This document shows, one piece after another, positions 7,576 to 16,016 of a stretch of 64,000 bases of DNA. The stretch covers positions 62,001 through 126,000 of the forward strand of contig CAJUDJ010000002.1 in assembly GCA_910584985.1 (NCBI GenBank), read 5' to 3'. The translations under genes and the position numbers were made by a program. Below the pieces are notes generated by a model. That model did no database searches and was not told where the DNA came from. It was given only the letters and a program-made list of their open reading frames with translations. The number at the start of each line of letters is the position of its first letter. Position 1 is the first letter of the stretch. The stretch is from an uncultured Eubacterium sp. (lineage in GTDB: Bacteria > Bacillota > Clostridia > Oscillospirales > Acutalibacteraceae).

Positions 7576-10500
7576 TTATTTAAAATATTTAACGCCGCTT
7601 TCAAATATTTTCATGTCCTTTTCAAAAGGAACATTTGCATAAAGATCTGTTCCTTTTCTTTCACTGTGGCCCATTTTTCCGAACACTCTGCCATCCGGCG
7701 AGGTAATACCTTCAACTGCACAAACCGAACCGTTCGGATTAAACGGCATATCGGCAACCGGGTTTCCGTTCGGATCAACATACTGGGTTGCAACCTGACC
7801 GTTTTCAATCAGCTTTTTCATAACATCGTTATTTGCCGTAAATCTGCCTTCGCCGTGCGAAATCGGAATTGAAAACATATCGCCTGCCTCAACCCCTGCA
7901 AGCCACGGTGATTTTGTGCTTGTAACACGGGTGTAGGCCATTGAGGAAATATGCCTGCCGATTGTATTGAAGGTAAGTGTAGGATCTTCCGGCTTGATTT
8001 CAACAATTTCACCGTAAGGAACAAGGCCGAGTTTAATCAGTGCCTGGAAACCGTTGCAGATACCGAGCATAAGCCCATCACGGCAGTTCAGCAGCTTTGA
8101 AACCGCTTCACGCACCTTAGGATTGCGGAAAGTTGTGGCAATAAATTTGCCCGAGCCCTCCGGCTCATCTCCGCCCGAAAATCCGCCGGGAAGCATAACA
8201 ATCTGGCTTTCTTCAATGGATTTAACCATTTTATCAATCGTTTCATTGATAGCCCCAGAGGAAAGGTTGTTTACAACAAGAATTTCCGTTTCTGCGCCTG
8301 CCTTTTCAAATGCCCTTGCCGTGTCAATCTCACAGTTCGTGCCCGGGAAAGCAGGAATAAACACCTTCGGCTTTGCAACCTTGTTTTTCGCAATAAATAT
8401 GGAACGCTCTTTGTAAAGCGGAACATCATAAGGCATTGCGGCAGCAGCTCTGCTGTCCGTGGGGAATACACCCTCCAGCTTACCGGTCCATGCTTCAATC
8501 AGCTCATCGGCGGTAAGCACCTCGCCATCTATAATAAACACGCCATTGTCATTCACCGTGCCAAGCTCAACTGCATTTTCAAGCACTGTGCCTGCCGCAA
8601 GCTCTGCAACAATATTGCCCTGCTTTGCAGCAAAAAGCGTTTCTTTATCAAGTGCCTGTGAAAAGGTAAAGCCCATCTTATTGCCGAATGCCATTTTACA
8701 CACACAGGCAGCTGCGCCGCCTTCTTTAACAACACTTGCCGCAAGAATACTTCCGTTTCTTACACCCTCGTATATATGCATCATAAATGCCATGGCTTTT
8801 TCATAATCGGGAAGCCCGGTTTCGGCATCAACAGGAAGCTCTGCCATAACCACCTTTGAACCTGCACGCTTAAACTGTGCAGATACGGTTTTTGAAGCCT
8901 CGCTCATACCAACTGCAAAGGAAACCAGCGTTGGCGGAACATCAAGTTCATTGAAAGAACCGCTCATACTGTCCTTACCGCCGATAGACGGTGTGCCGTA
9001 TCCCACCTGTGCGGAAATTGCACCGAGAAGTGCAGCGGCAGGCTTGCCCCAGCGTTTCGGATCATCATTGAGCCGTTCAAAATATTCCTGGAAGGTTAGC
9101 CTTGCCTGGCTCGGATCACAGCCCACGCATGCAAGCTTCGCAAGCGATTCTGTTACAGCAAAGGCAGAGGAATGGAACGGACTCCAGCGGGAAAGCTTCG
9201 GAATAAAGCCGTAGGACATAACGGTTGCCGTGTCTGTCTCACCTTCAAGAAGCGGTATCTTGGCCACCATGGCGTCTTCGGGTGTAAGCTGATATTTGCC
9301 GGCATACGGCATAAGCACCGTTGCTGCGCCGATAGACGAATCGAATCTTTCCACAAGGCCCTTCTGACTGCAAACCTCCAGCCTTGAAAGGTTTGCCTTA
9401 AGCGCATCGGCATTTGACTTATCCTGAAGCACGGCAGGGACTGCATTTCTGTAGTTTTCATTTTCATCCACAGCGGCAATCACGGCGTCTGCATGCTGGG
9501 TAACACCGTTTGTATTCAGGAAATCACGGCTGATATCCACAATTTTATCTCCGCGCCATGTCATAACAAGGCGGTTTGTGTCTGTAACAACGGCAACGGG
9601 GGTTGCTTCCAGATTTTCTGCATTGGAAAGTGCAATAAATGCATCTACATCGTTTTTATTCAGCACAACAGCCATTCTTTCCTGTGATTCGGAAATGGCA
9701 AGCTCCGTGCCGTCAAGCCCGTCATATTTCTTCGGTACTTTGTCAAGGTCTATATTCAGTCCGTCTGCAAGTTCACCGATAGCAACGGATACACCGCCTG
9801 CACCGAAATCATTACATCTTTTAATCATCTTTGAAACAGCAGGATTGCGGAACAGTCTCTGAATTTTTCTTTCTGTGGGCGGATTGCCCTTCTGCACCTC
9901 TGCACCGCAGGTTTCAATGGAAGAGCTGTTGTGTGCCTTTGAAGAGCCTGTTGCACCGCCGCAGCCGTCTCTTCCTGTGCGGCCGCCGAGAAGCACGATA
10001 ATATCTTCTTTCTGGGGCACTTCGCGGATAACATTTTCCTTGGGGGACGCACCGATAACCGCACCGATTTCCATTCGCTTTGCAACATAGCCGTCATCAT
10101 AAAGTTCTGTTACCTGTCCTGTGGCAAGGCCGATCTGGTTGCCGTAGCTTGAATAGCCCTGTGCAGCGCCTGTAGTGATTTTTTTCTGCGGAAGCTTTGC
10201 ATCAAGCGTTTCCTCAAACGGTGTTGTGGGATCGCCCGAGCCGGTAACACGCATTGCCTGATAAACATAGGCTCTGCCCGAAAGCGGATCACGGATTGCA
10301 CCGCCAAGGCAGGTTGCTGCACCGCCGAACGGTTCTATCTCCGTTGGGTGGTTATGTGTTTCGTTTTTGAACTGAACGAGCCACTGCTCTGTTTTTCCGT
10401 CTATAACAACGGGAACTTCGATGGAACAGGCATTAATTTCTTCGCTCTCGTCCAGATTTGCAACAAGGCCGCGTTTTTTCAGCACCTTGGTGCCGATGCA

Positions 10501-11328
10501 TGCCATATCCATCAGGCACACATCCTTTTCCCTGTTGCCGTAAACCTCTTTTCTGATTTCAAAATACTGATTCAGCACATCCTCGATGGCCTTTTTATAT
10601 TTGCCGTCCTCAATCTCAATGCTGTCCAGCTTCGTGCTGAAAGTGGTATGGCGGCAGTGATCGCTCCAATAGGTATCAATCACTTTAAGCTCTGTAAGAC
10701 TGGGGTCTCTTTCTTCTGTTTTGAAATAATCGCGCACCCAGCATAAATCGGCAACACTCATGGCAAAGCCCATTGAAGCATGATATGCCGCAATTTCATC
10801 GTCCGTTTTTTGAATAAAGCCGTTTATACGCACAATATCCGCCGGAACATCTGCTGAAATATCGAGGGTTTCGGGCATATCCATGGATGCCTCCCTTGAT
10901 TCAACCGGGTTGATTATATAGGATTTGATTTTAGCGAATTCCGCATCGCTTATATCACCCTTAACCGCAATAACCTTTGCACTGGCAATAACCGGGCGAT
11001 CGCCTGCTGTTAAAAGCTGAATGCACTGTGCCGCACTGTCTGCCCGCTGGTCATACTGGCCGGGAAGAAATTCTGTTGCAAAATATCTCCAGTCTGCCGG
11101 AATATCAATTTCATCATAAACATTATCAAGGTTCGGTTCTGAAAGGATTTCATTTACAGCACGGGAAAATTCATCCGCCGAAACCCCCTGGGCATCATAG
11201 CGGTTGATAATTCTGAGCTTTTCAATTCCTTTAATGCCTACATTCGTTTTAAGGTCATCACGAATATGGCGGGCCTCAATATCGTTTCCTGTTTTCTTTT
11301 CAACATAAACACGAAATACTTTTGCCAT
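7576..11328 (-). CDS. purL: Phosphoribosylformylglycinamidine synthase, single chain
   Basis: Fourth step of purine synthesis: converts FGAR to FGAM using ATP and glutamine. About 1250 residues fuse the PurS-like N-terminus (MAKVFRVYVEKK), two AIRS-like synthetase halves (TYWSDHCRHTTF, FKNETHNHPTEIEPFGGAAT, later GKDSMSGSF) and a C-terminal class I glutaminase with Cys1091 (LGICNGFQ) and His1158/Glu1160 (SHGEGRF). The frame extends 60 bases upstream, but AAGGAG before the ATG at 11328 and the family N-terminus fix the start. No other pur genes lie nearby. I found no recognisable purine riboswitch in the 227-base gap upstream. Confidence 0.95.
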   Translation of the reverse strand: MAKVFRVYVEKKTGNDIEARHIRDDLKTNVGIKGIEKLRIINRYDAQGVSADEFSRAVNEILSEPNLDNVYDEIDIPADWRYFATEFLPGQYDQRADSAAQCIQLLTAGDRPVIASAKVIAVKGDISDAEFAKIKSYIINPVESREASMDMPETLDISADVPADIVRINGFIQKTDDEIAAYHASMGFAMSVADLCWVRDYFKTEERDPSLTELKVIDTYWSDHCRHTTFSTKLDSIEIEDGKYKKAIEDVLNQYFEIRKEVYGNREKDVCLMDMACIGTKVLKKRGLVANLDESEEINACSIEVPVVIDGKTEQWLVQFKNETHNHPTEIEPFGGAATCLGGAIRDPLSGRAYVYQAMRVTGSGDPTTPFEETLDAKLPQKKITTGAAQGYSSYGNQIGLATGQVTELYDDGYVAKRMEIGAVIGASPKENVIREVPQKEDIIVLLGGRTGRDGCGGATGSSKAHNSSSIETCGAEVQKGNPPTERKIQRLFRNPAVSKMIKRCNDFGAGGVSVAIGELADGLNIDLDKVPKKYDGLDGTELAISESQERMAVVLNKNDVDAFIALSNAENLEATPVAVVTDTNRLVMTWRGDKIVDISRDFLNTNGVTQHADAVIAAVDENENYRNAVPAVLQDKSNADALKANLSRLEVCSQKGLVERFDSSIGAATVLMPYAGKYQLTPEDAMVAKIPLLEGETDTATVMSYGFIPKLSRWSPFHSSAFAVTESLAKLACVGCDPSQARLTFQEYFERLNDDPKRWGKPAAALLGAISAQVGYGTPSIGGKDSMSGSFNELDVPPTLVSFAVGMSEASKTVSAQFKRAGSKVVMAELPVDAETGLPDYEKAMAFMMHIYEGVRNGSILAASVVKEGGAAACVCKMAFGNKMGFTFSQALDKETLFAAKQGNIVAELAAGTVLENAVELGTVNDNGVFIIDGEVLTADELIEAWTGKLEGVFPTDSRAAAAMPYDVPLYKERSIFIAKNKVAKPKVFIPAFPGTNCEIDTARAFEKAGAETEILVVNNLSSGAINETIDKMVKSIEESQIVMLPGGFSGGDEPEGSGKFIATTFRNPKVREAVSKLLNCRDGLMLGICNGFQALIKLGLVPYGEIVEIKPEDPTLTFNTIGRHISSMAYTRVTSTKSPWLAGVEAGDMFSIPISHGEGRFTANNDVMKKLIENGQVATQYVDPNGNPVADMPFNPNGSVCAVEGITSPDGRVFGKMGHSERKGTDLYANVPFEKDMKIFESGVKYFK

Positions 11329-11474
11329 TGATTTATTCTCCTTAATTTTAATAAGTATTAAAATATTAATAGTAATATAATAGCACAAACATTTTATTTT
11401 GCATATAGAAATTCTGAAATTTTAGTCAATAATTTGTAAAAAAGAAGTTAACATAAACATTTTTTTAAATAATA

Positions 11475-11483
11475 TGTTATAAT
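11475..11483 (+). promoter_or_regulatory. Extended -10 promoter for the PAS gene
   Basis: TGTTATAAT forms an extended -10; the -35 region is poor, as is common with extended -10 elements. It lies about 70 bases before the PAS gene start, in the divergent gap shared with purL. Confidence 0.5.
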
Positions 11484-11555
11484 GAACATAGAAATTGTAA
11501 TAGCAGACTTTATCCGGCTGCAAAAGCAAAAACAGAGGGGAGTTTTTGAAAAGCT

Positions 11556-12686
11556 TTGACAGACAACAGCGTTACAGACGAAAATCTTTACGAGGTGGAA
11601 TTTTTGAACTGCACCGTGGATAAGGCGCAGGATTTTAAAATTATTGAATGCGACAGCCATTTTTCCGAATTCGCAGGCATTCATCCATCAAAAGTAAAGC
11701 AGGGGAAGCTATTTTTAAGAGATATTCTAAAGCCTGTTGACAGGGAATATGTTTTCAAAAAAATATGCAAAAAAGACACAAAATATGTTTACATGGATTT
11801 TGAAATTCTGAACAGAGAAAACGAGCCTGTTTTTATCCACTGCACGGCAAAAAACCGTGAAAAATCATCGCTTTGCAGGCTTGTTTTTGCCGATGTTTCA
11901 AAAAGCCGTGAAAAAAGGGAAAAGCTGAAGCAGCAGGCCACCGCGGCTAACAGCCTGATTGACCTTGTTGCAGGCGGCATCTGCATATTCAGAGTTACGC
12001 CGGAGATGCACTTTGATGCACTTTATATGAATGATGCCTGCTGCCGCATGTTCGGAACAACAAAGGAAAGCTACCGAAAACGGGAATACAGGCTGGATGA
12101 ACTGATTCACAGCAAGGATAAAACCATTGTTTTTCAGGCGATCGGCACGGCTATGGCAACAGGCGAGGGACTTAACCTTGAATACAGGGTGATGACACAC
12201 CGAAACGAATTTATGTGGTGCAGCTGCAGCGCTGCCGTTCAAAAATACGAAGCAGACGGAAGCCCTGTTTTTCAGGCGGTTTTCACCGATATTACAAGGA
12301 TTAAACAGGCGGAACAGAAAGCAGATGCCGCCAACGAAAAGCTGATAAATCTGCTTGAAAATTTAACCGGCGCCATGTTTTTTGCAAGCCTTGAAAAGCC
12401 GTTTGAGGCTGATTATATCAGCGGTGATTTTGTAAGGCTTATCGGATATTCAAGGGATGAATTTGAACAGCGGTTTGACAATGATCTCGGAAAACTTGCA
12501 GACAGCTGCACACAGCTTGCAGATGAAATCAAAAAACAGGTTTCAAAGGGCGGAAAAGCCGAAATTACATATACAATTCATGCAAAGGGGGCAAGGGCAG
12601 TGCCCGTTCGCGATACAAGAAAACTTGTTACACAGCAGGACGGCACAAAAACACTGATATGTGAGCTGGAGGAGTTAAGCAATTAA
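11556..12686 (+). CDS. Protein of three PAS domains without an output domain
   Basis: Three consecutive PAS-like sensor domains at roughly residues 10-120, 130-245 and 255-375, with PAS/PAC features such as FVFADVSKSREKR and AVFTDITRIKQAE between them, but no kinase, GGDEF, EAL or DNA-binding part. It has no membrane segment, so it is cytoplasmic. An in-frame TGA at 11547 limits the start; TTG at 11556 behind GAGGGGAG is the best candidate, so start confidence is moderate. Eight bases separate it from a GH5-like gene. Its role may be to sense a small ligand and act by protein contact; that is inference. Confidence 0.75.
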   Translation: MTDNSVTDENLYEVEFLNCTVDKAQDFKIIECDSHFSEFAGIHPSKVKQGKLFLRDILKPVDREYVFKKICKKDTKYVYMDFEILNRENEPVFIHCTAKNREKSSLCRLVFADVSKSREKREKLKQQATAANSLIDLVAGGICIFRVTPEMHFDALYMNDACCRMFGTTKESYRKREYRLDELIHSKDKTIVFQAIGTAMATGEGLNLEYRVMTHRNEFMWCSCSAAVQKYEADGSPVFQAVFTDITRIKQAEQKADAANEKLINLLENLTGAMFFASLEKPFEADYISGDFVRLIGYSRDEFEQRFDNDLGKLADSCTQLADEIKKQVSKGGKAEITYTIHAKGARAVPVRDTRKLVTQQDGTKTLICELEELSN

Positions 12687-12694
12687 CAGAAAAT

Positions 12695-14188
12695 ATGGAT
12701 AAAATAAAAGTCTTTTCAACACGGTTTGTTGATGAATATTCAAGGGAAAGAATTTTTTACGGTATTAATTTTGGTTCCAAGGCTATGCCGCTTTCAAATG
12801 CAATGCCTTATTATCAGGATAACATTTCCTTTTATCTTTCGTATTTTAAAGAGCATGGTTTTAATGTTATTAGATATTTCCTGAACTGGGAATATATTGA
12901 GCCAGAGCCGAACAGATACAACAGGGCGGTGCTTGAAGAAATCGGCACCTTTCTGGATGAATGTGAAAAGAATAATATATATGTTATTCTTGATATGCAT
13001 CAGGATTTATTCGGTGCTTTTAATAAAAGAGTATACAGTAAAAAGGATAACGGAATGGGAAATGGTGCACCCCGCTGGGCATGCATAACAAACGGAGTGC
13101 GCTATAAAAACCACAGATTTTTGTGGGCGGCAGGTTATTTTAATGATAAGGCTGTTCACAATGCTTTTGACAATTTTTGGGAAAACACAGAGGTTTACGG
13201 CAGAGGATTGTTGGATCGGTTCTGCGATTTATGGCGTATGCTTGCAAAAAAATTCGGAAATCATCCTTCTGTTCTGGGCTTTGATATACTTAATGAACCG
13301 TTTCCCGGAAGTGATGGCGGAAAGGTTTTTAATCAGCTTGTAAAATCCGCTCTGACAACAGCTGTAAAAAGCAAAAAGCTGAATAGAAAAGAGTTTTTAA
13401 AATCTATTGCTGATAAAAATCCGGTTAAAAGTGTGCTTGATCAATTCAGCGGAGAATTTCTGAATGAAATAACGCAACCCTGCGGCGAGCTTATAAAAAA
13501 GTTTGATACAGAAAGATATTTTCCTTTTATTAACAAAGTTACTGCTGCTATAAGAGAAGAAACGCAAAATGGAGTTATTTTCAGGGAAAACTGCTATTAT
13601 TCAAATATCGGAATACCAAGTTGTGCACCGCCCATTGCGGTAAATAATAAGCGGGAGGAAAATCAGGCATTTGCTCCGCACGCATATGATTTTATGGTGG
13701 ATTCACCTTTTTATAAATATGCAAATAACAGCAGAATTGAAGCCATTTTCAGAAAAAGAAGAGAAGAACAGAATAAGTTGGATATGCCTATGCTTGTCGG
13801 AGAATGGGGTGGCGGCGGAGCATTGGATTGGATTGATCACGGAGAATTTATTTTAAATCTTTTTGATAGTTTTAAATGGAGCAGCACCTATTGGTGCTTC
13901 GATAAGCATCTTACCGAATTTCCTGTAATGCAAATGCTGTGCAGACCGCATCCTGTTGCAGTATGCGGAAGCATTGAAAAATATAATTTTGATAAAAATA
14001 ACCAGTGCTTTTACCTTTCATTTAATCAGAACAGGGAATTTGATGTTCCAACGGAAATTTTCTGCCATAAAAAGCCTTGCAGAATCATTGCAAACGGCAG
14101 ATATGAGCTTGAACAGCTCAGCGCATATACATATATACTTACGCTTTTTACCGAAAAAGGAAGCAATGAAATAACGGTTGAGTTTTAA
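12695..14188 (+). CDS. GH5-like intracellular glycoside hydrolase
   Basis: Clan-A (beta/alpha)8 glycosidase resembling the GH5 endoglycoceramidase-type subgroup. Motifs: GFNVIRYFLNWEYIEP, VILDMHQDLFG, the acid/base Glu201 in DILNEPFPG and the nucleophile Glu370 in LVGEWGGGG. After about residue 420 there is a small beta-rich C-terminal segment as in endoglycoceramidases. It has no signal peptide or anchor, so it probably acts on imported glycosides or glycolipid-derived oligosaccharides. There is no clear ribosome site before the ATG; translation may be coupled to the PAS gene 8 bases upstream. Substrate is not determinable from the sequence. Confidence 0.8.
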   Translation: MDKIKVFSTRFVDEYSRERIFYGINFGSKAMPLSNAMPYYQDNISFYLSYFKEHGFNVIRYFLNWEYIEPEPNRYNRAVLEEIGTFLDECEKNNIYVILDMHQDLFGAFNKRVYSKKDNGMGNGAPRWACITNGVRYKNHRFLWAAGYFNDKAVHNAFDNFWENTEVYGRGLLDRFCDLWRMLAKKFGNHPSVLGFDILNEPFPGSDGGKVFNQLVKSALTTAVKSKKLNRKEFLKSIADKNPVKSVLDQFSGEFLNEITQPCGELIKKFDTERYFPFINKVTAAIREETQNGVIFRENCYYSNIGIPSCAPPIAVNNKREENQAFAPHAYDFMVDSPFYKYANNSRIEAIFRKRREEQNKLDMPMLVGEWGGGGALDWIDHGEFILNLFDSFKWSSTYWCFDKHLTEFPVMQMLCRPHPVAVCGSIEKYNFDKNNQCFYLSFNQNREFDVPTEIFCHKKPCRIIANGRYELEQLSAYTYILTLFTEKGSNEITVEF

Positions 14189-14221
14189 TAAAAGAATTGA
14201 TTTTAAAGCTTTTTATAAGAG

Positions 14222-14259
14222 AAAAGGTGTACGGTTCGGTTTTGAACTGTACACCTTTT
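14222..14259. terminator. Bidirectional terminator (GH5 gene / glmU)
   Basis: Sixteen-bp stem with one G-U pair (14222-14237 with 14244-14259), starting with an A-run and ending with a T-run so that it works in both directions between convergent genes. Confidence 0.85.
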
Positions 14260-14268
14260 ATGTTAAGT

Positions 14269-15648
14269 TTATTTCATATCTTTATACGGCTTTTTCTCTG
14301 TTACCCAGCCTTCCTTGTTCTGCTGCTTTGCCCTTGCAACCGCAAGTGCATTTTCGGGCACATCCTGTGTAATGGTTGAACCTGCAGCCGTAAAAGCATA
14401 ATCACCGATTTCAACAGGCGCAATCAGATTTGTGTTGCAGCCGAGAAATGCATGATTGCCTATTTTGCAGCGGCTTTTGTTTTTTCCGTCATAATTCACT
14501 GTTACGGTGCCGCAGCCGAAATTCACATTTTCGCCCACATCCGAATCTCCGATATAGGTGAGATGTGCACTTTTCGTTCCTGCACCCACAACGGAATTCT
14601 TCACTTCCACAAAATCGCCGATATGCACATTTTTGCAAAGCCTGCTGCCTGCCCTTACCTGAACAAACGGTCCGCAGTCCACACCGTCTTCAACCTCACT
14701 GTCCGTAAGCTTCACATTATCCAGCACAACATTATTGCCGATAACACCGTCCTTAATATAAGTATTCGGTCCGATTACGCAGTCCTTTCCGATAACCGTG
14801 TTTCCGAGAAGAATTGTATTGGGAAGAATGGTTGTGCAGGCACCGATTTTAACATCCATGCCAATCATAACACCGTCCGTGCACGGAATATCCACACCGT
14901 TTACCATATGTGCCGTGTTTATATTTCGTCTCATAATCGAATTCAGCTCATTCAGCTGCTTTCTGTCATTCGCACCGAGAATAACCTCGCTGTTTTCACA
15001 GATATACGCACCTGCATTTTTTCCCTTGTTAATCAGAATTTCAAGACTGTCTGTTAAATAATACTCGTTCTGGGCATTCTGATTATTGATATTGGAAAGT
15101 GCATAAAGCAAATCCTCGCCGTTAAACCAATACATACCGGCGTTGGATTCATTGATTTTCTTTTCCTCTTCATCGGCATCCTTGTGTTCAACGATACGGA
15201 GCAGCGTGCCGTTTTCATCTCTCTTAATATGACCGATTCCGTTCGTATCCTCAACAATGGCAGAGGTTAGCGTGATTGCATTCCCATTTGCCATATGATA
15301 TTCATAAACCTGATTGATGGTTTCTGCCGTCATCATAGGGCCGTCCCCGTTTAAAATAAGGATTTCATCCTCCTTGTGCTTTTCAACAAAATCCCTTGCC
15401 ATCATAACTGCATGGCCTGTGCCCAGCTGGGGATTCTGGTAGGCAGTTTCAATATCTGCATCCAGATACGCCTCAACCACTTCGTGCTTGTAACCCGTTA
15501 CAACACAGATTTTTTCACAGCCCGCTTCCCGAACTGCTCTTAAAACATAATGCAGCATCGGCTTGAAAAGCACTTCGCACATAACTTTGGGAGCTTCTGA
15601 TTTCATTCTTGTTCCCTTGCCGCCGGCAAGAATTATTGCACATTTCAT
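14269..15648 (-). CDS. glmU: Bifunctional UDP-GlcNAc pyrophosphorylase / GlcN-1-P acetyltransferase
   Basis: Makes UDP-N-acetylglucosamine for peptidoglycan: acetylates glucosamine-1-P and then couples UTP. The N-terminal nucleotidyltransferase has ILAGGKGTRMKSEAPKVM, LGTGHAVMMAR and ILNGDGPMM; the C-terminal half (from about residue 250) is a left-handed beta-helix with hexapeptide repeats such as IGKDCVIGPNTYI and ending in the acetyltransferase site SAHLTYIGDSDVG. 459 residues is standard. AAGGAG precedes the ATG. The leader upstream carries a candidate structured RNA (15702-15832), so this gene may lie downstream of, or be controlled by, that element. Confidence 0.95.
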   Translation of the reverse strand: MKCAIILAGGKGTRMKSEAPKVMCEVLFKPMLHYVLRAVREAGCEKICVVTGYKHEVVEAYLDADIETAYQNPQLGTGHAVMMARDFVEKHKEDEILILNGDGPMMTAETINQVYEYHMANGNAITLTSAIVEDTNGIGHIKRDENGTLLRIVEHKDADEEEKKINESNAGMYWFNGEDLLYALSNINNQNAQNEYYLTDSLEILINKGKNAGAYICENSEVILGANDRKQLNELNSIMRRNINTAHMVNGVDIPCTDGVMIGMDVKIGACTTILPNTILLGNTVIGKDCVIGPNTYIKDGVIGNNVVLDNVKLTDSEVEDGVDCGPFVQVRAGSRLCKNVHIGDFVEVKNSVVGAGTKSAHLTYIGDSDVGENVNFGCGTVTVNYDGKNKSRCKIGNHAFLGCNTNLIAPVEIGDYAFTAAGSTITQDVPENALAVARAKQQNKEGWVTEKKPYKDMK

Positions 15649-15701
15649 TACACTTTATCTCCTTAAAAAGAAAGATTTCACATTTTTGTGAATTTTTACT
15701 T

Positions 15702-15832
15702 GACTGAAAACAGATAGGGGGAAAGGGGTTGTAAGACAAAACTGCCCTGCACCTGAAACGAATGCATTTTTAACGCAGTATTTCGCAAAAGCACATCATT
15801 CTCAGACTCTTTCTCCTTATCTGCTTTCAGTC
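15702..15832 (-). ncRNA. Candidate structured RNA upstream of glmU (6S-like topology)
   Basis: The glmU/ppdK gap (15649-16016) has no gene but holds a long inverted repeat. Arms 15702-15725 and 15809-15832 pair over 24 positions with one mismatch and two G-U pairs. The 83 bases between can fold, on the minus strand, into a bubble whose 3' side has a small GGG/CCC hairpin and a terminal arm GCGAA..TTCGT enclosing TGCGT..ATGCA. A minus-strand promoter at 15839-15867 places transcription start at the first base of the stem. A weak hairpin with a T-rich tail (about 15670-15698, minus) follows. Closing stem, bubble with 3' hairpin and terminal arm are the layout of 6S RNA, but 131 bases is short; a cis-acting glmU leader is the alternative. 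Confidence 0.4.
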
Positions 15833-15838
15833 TTTATC

Positions 15839-15867
15839 ATTATGCACGAAATTTTATAAGATTTCAA
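15839..15867 (-). promoter_or_regulatory. Promoter for the candidate RNA / glmU
   Basis: Minus-strand TTGAAA (15862-15867), 17-base spacer, CATAAT (15839-15844). The predicted start, about 7 bases on, falls at 15832, the first base of the RNA's closing stem. Confidence 0.55.
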
Positions 15868-15905
15868 TTATTATTTCCATTTTTTCTATTTTTTTCAAAA
15901 ATTAT

Positions 15906-15934
15906 TTGTATTTTTTTAATAGGTATGCTATAAT
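15906..15934 (+). promoter_or_regulatory. Promoter of ppdK
   Basis: TTGTAT (15906-15911), 17-base spacer, TATAAT (15929-15934) with a TGC extended -10. The transcript would have a leader of about 75 bases before AGGAGGT and the ppdK ATG. Confidence 0.75.
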
Positions 15935-16016
15935 GCTATCACAATATACAATGAAACAGTTCTGCTGTTTACAAGGTATAATAATAAAATCTAAAATTTT
16001 AGGAGGTATTCCCAAT

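Noticed and set aside
11329..11555. Purine riboswitch upstream of purL
   Set aside because: No conserved purine aptamer core or terminator was found in the gap.
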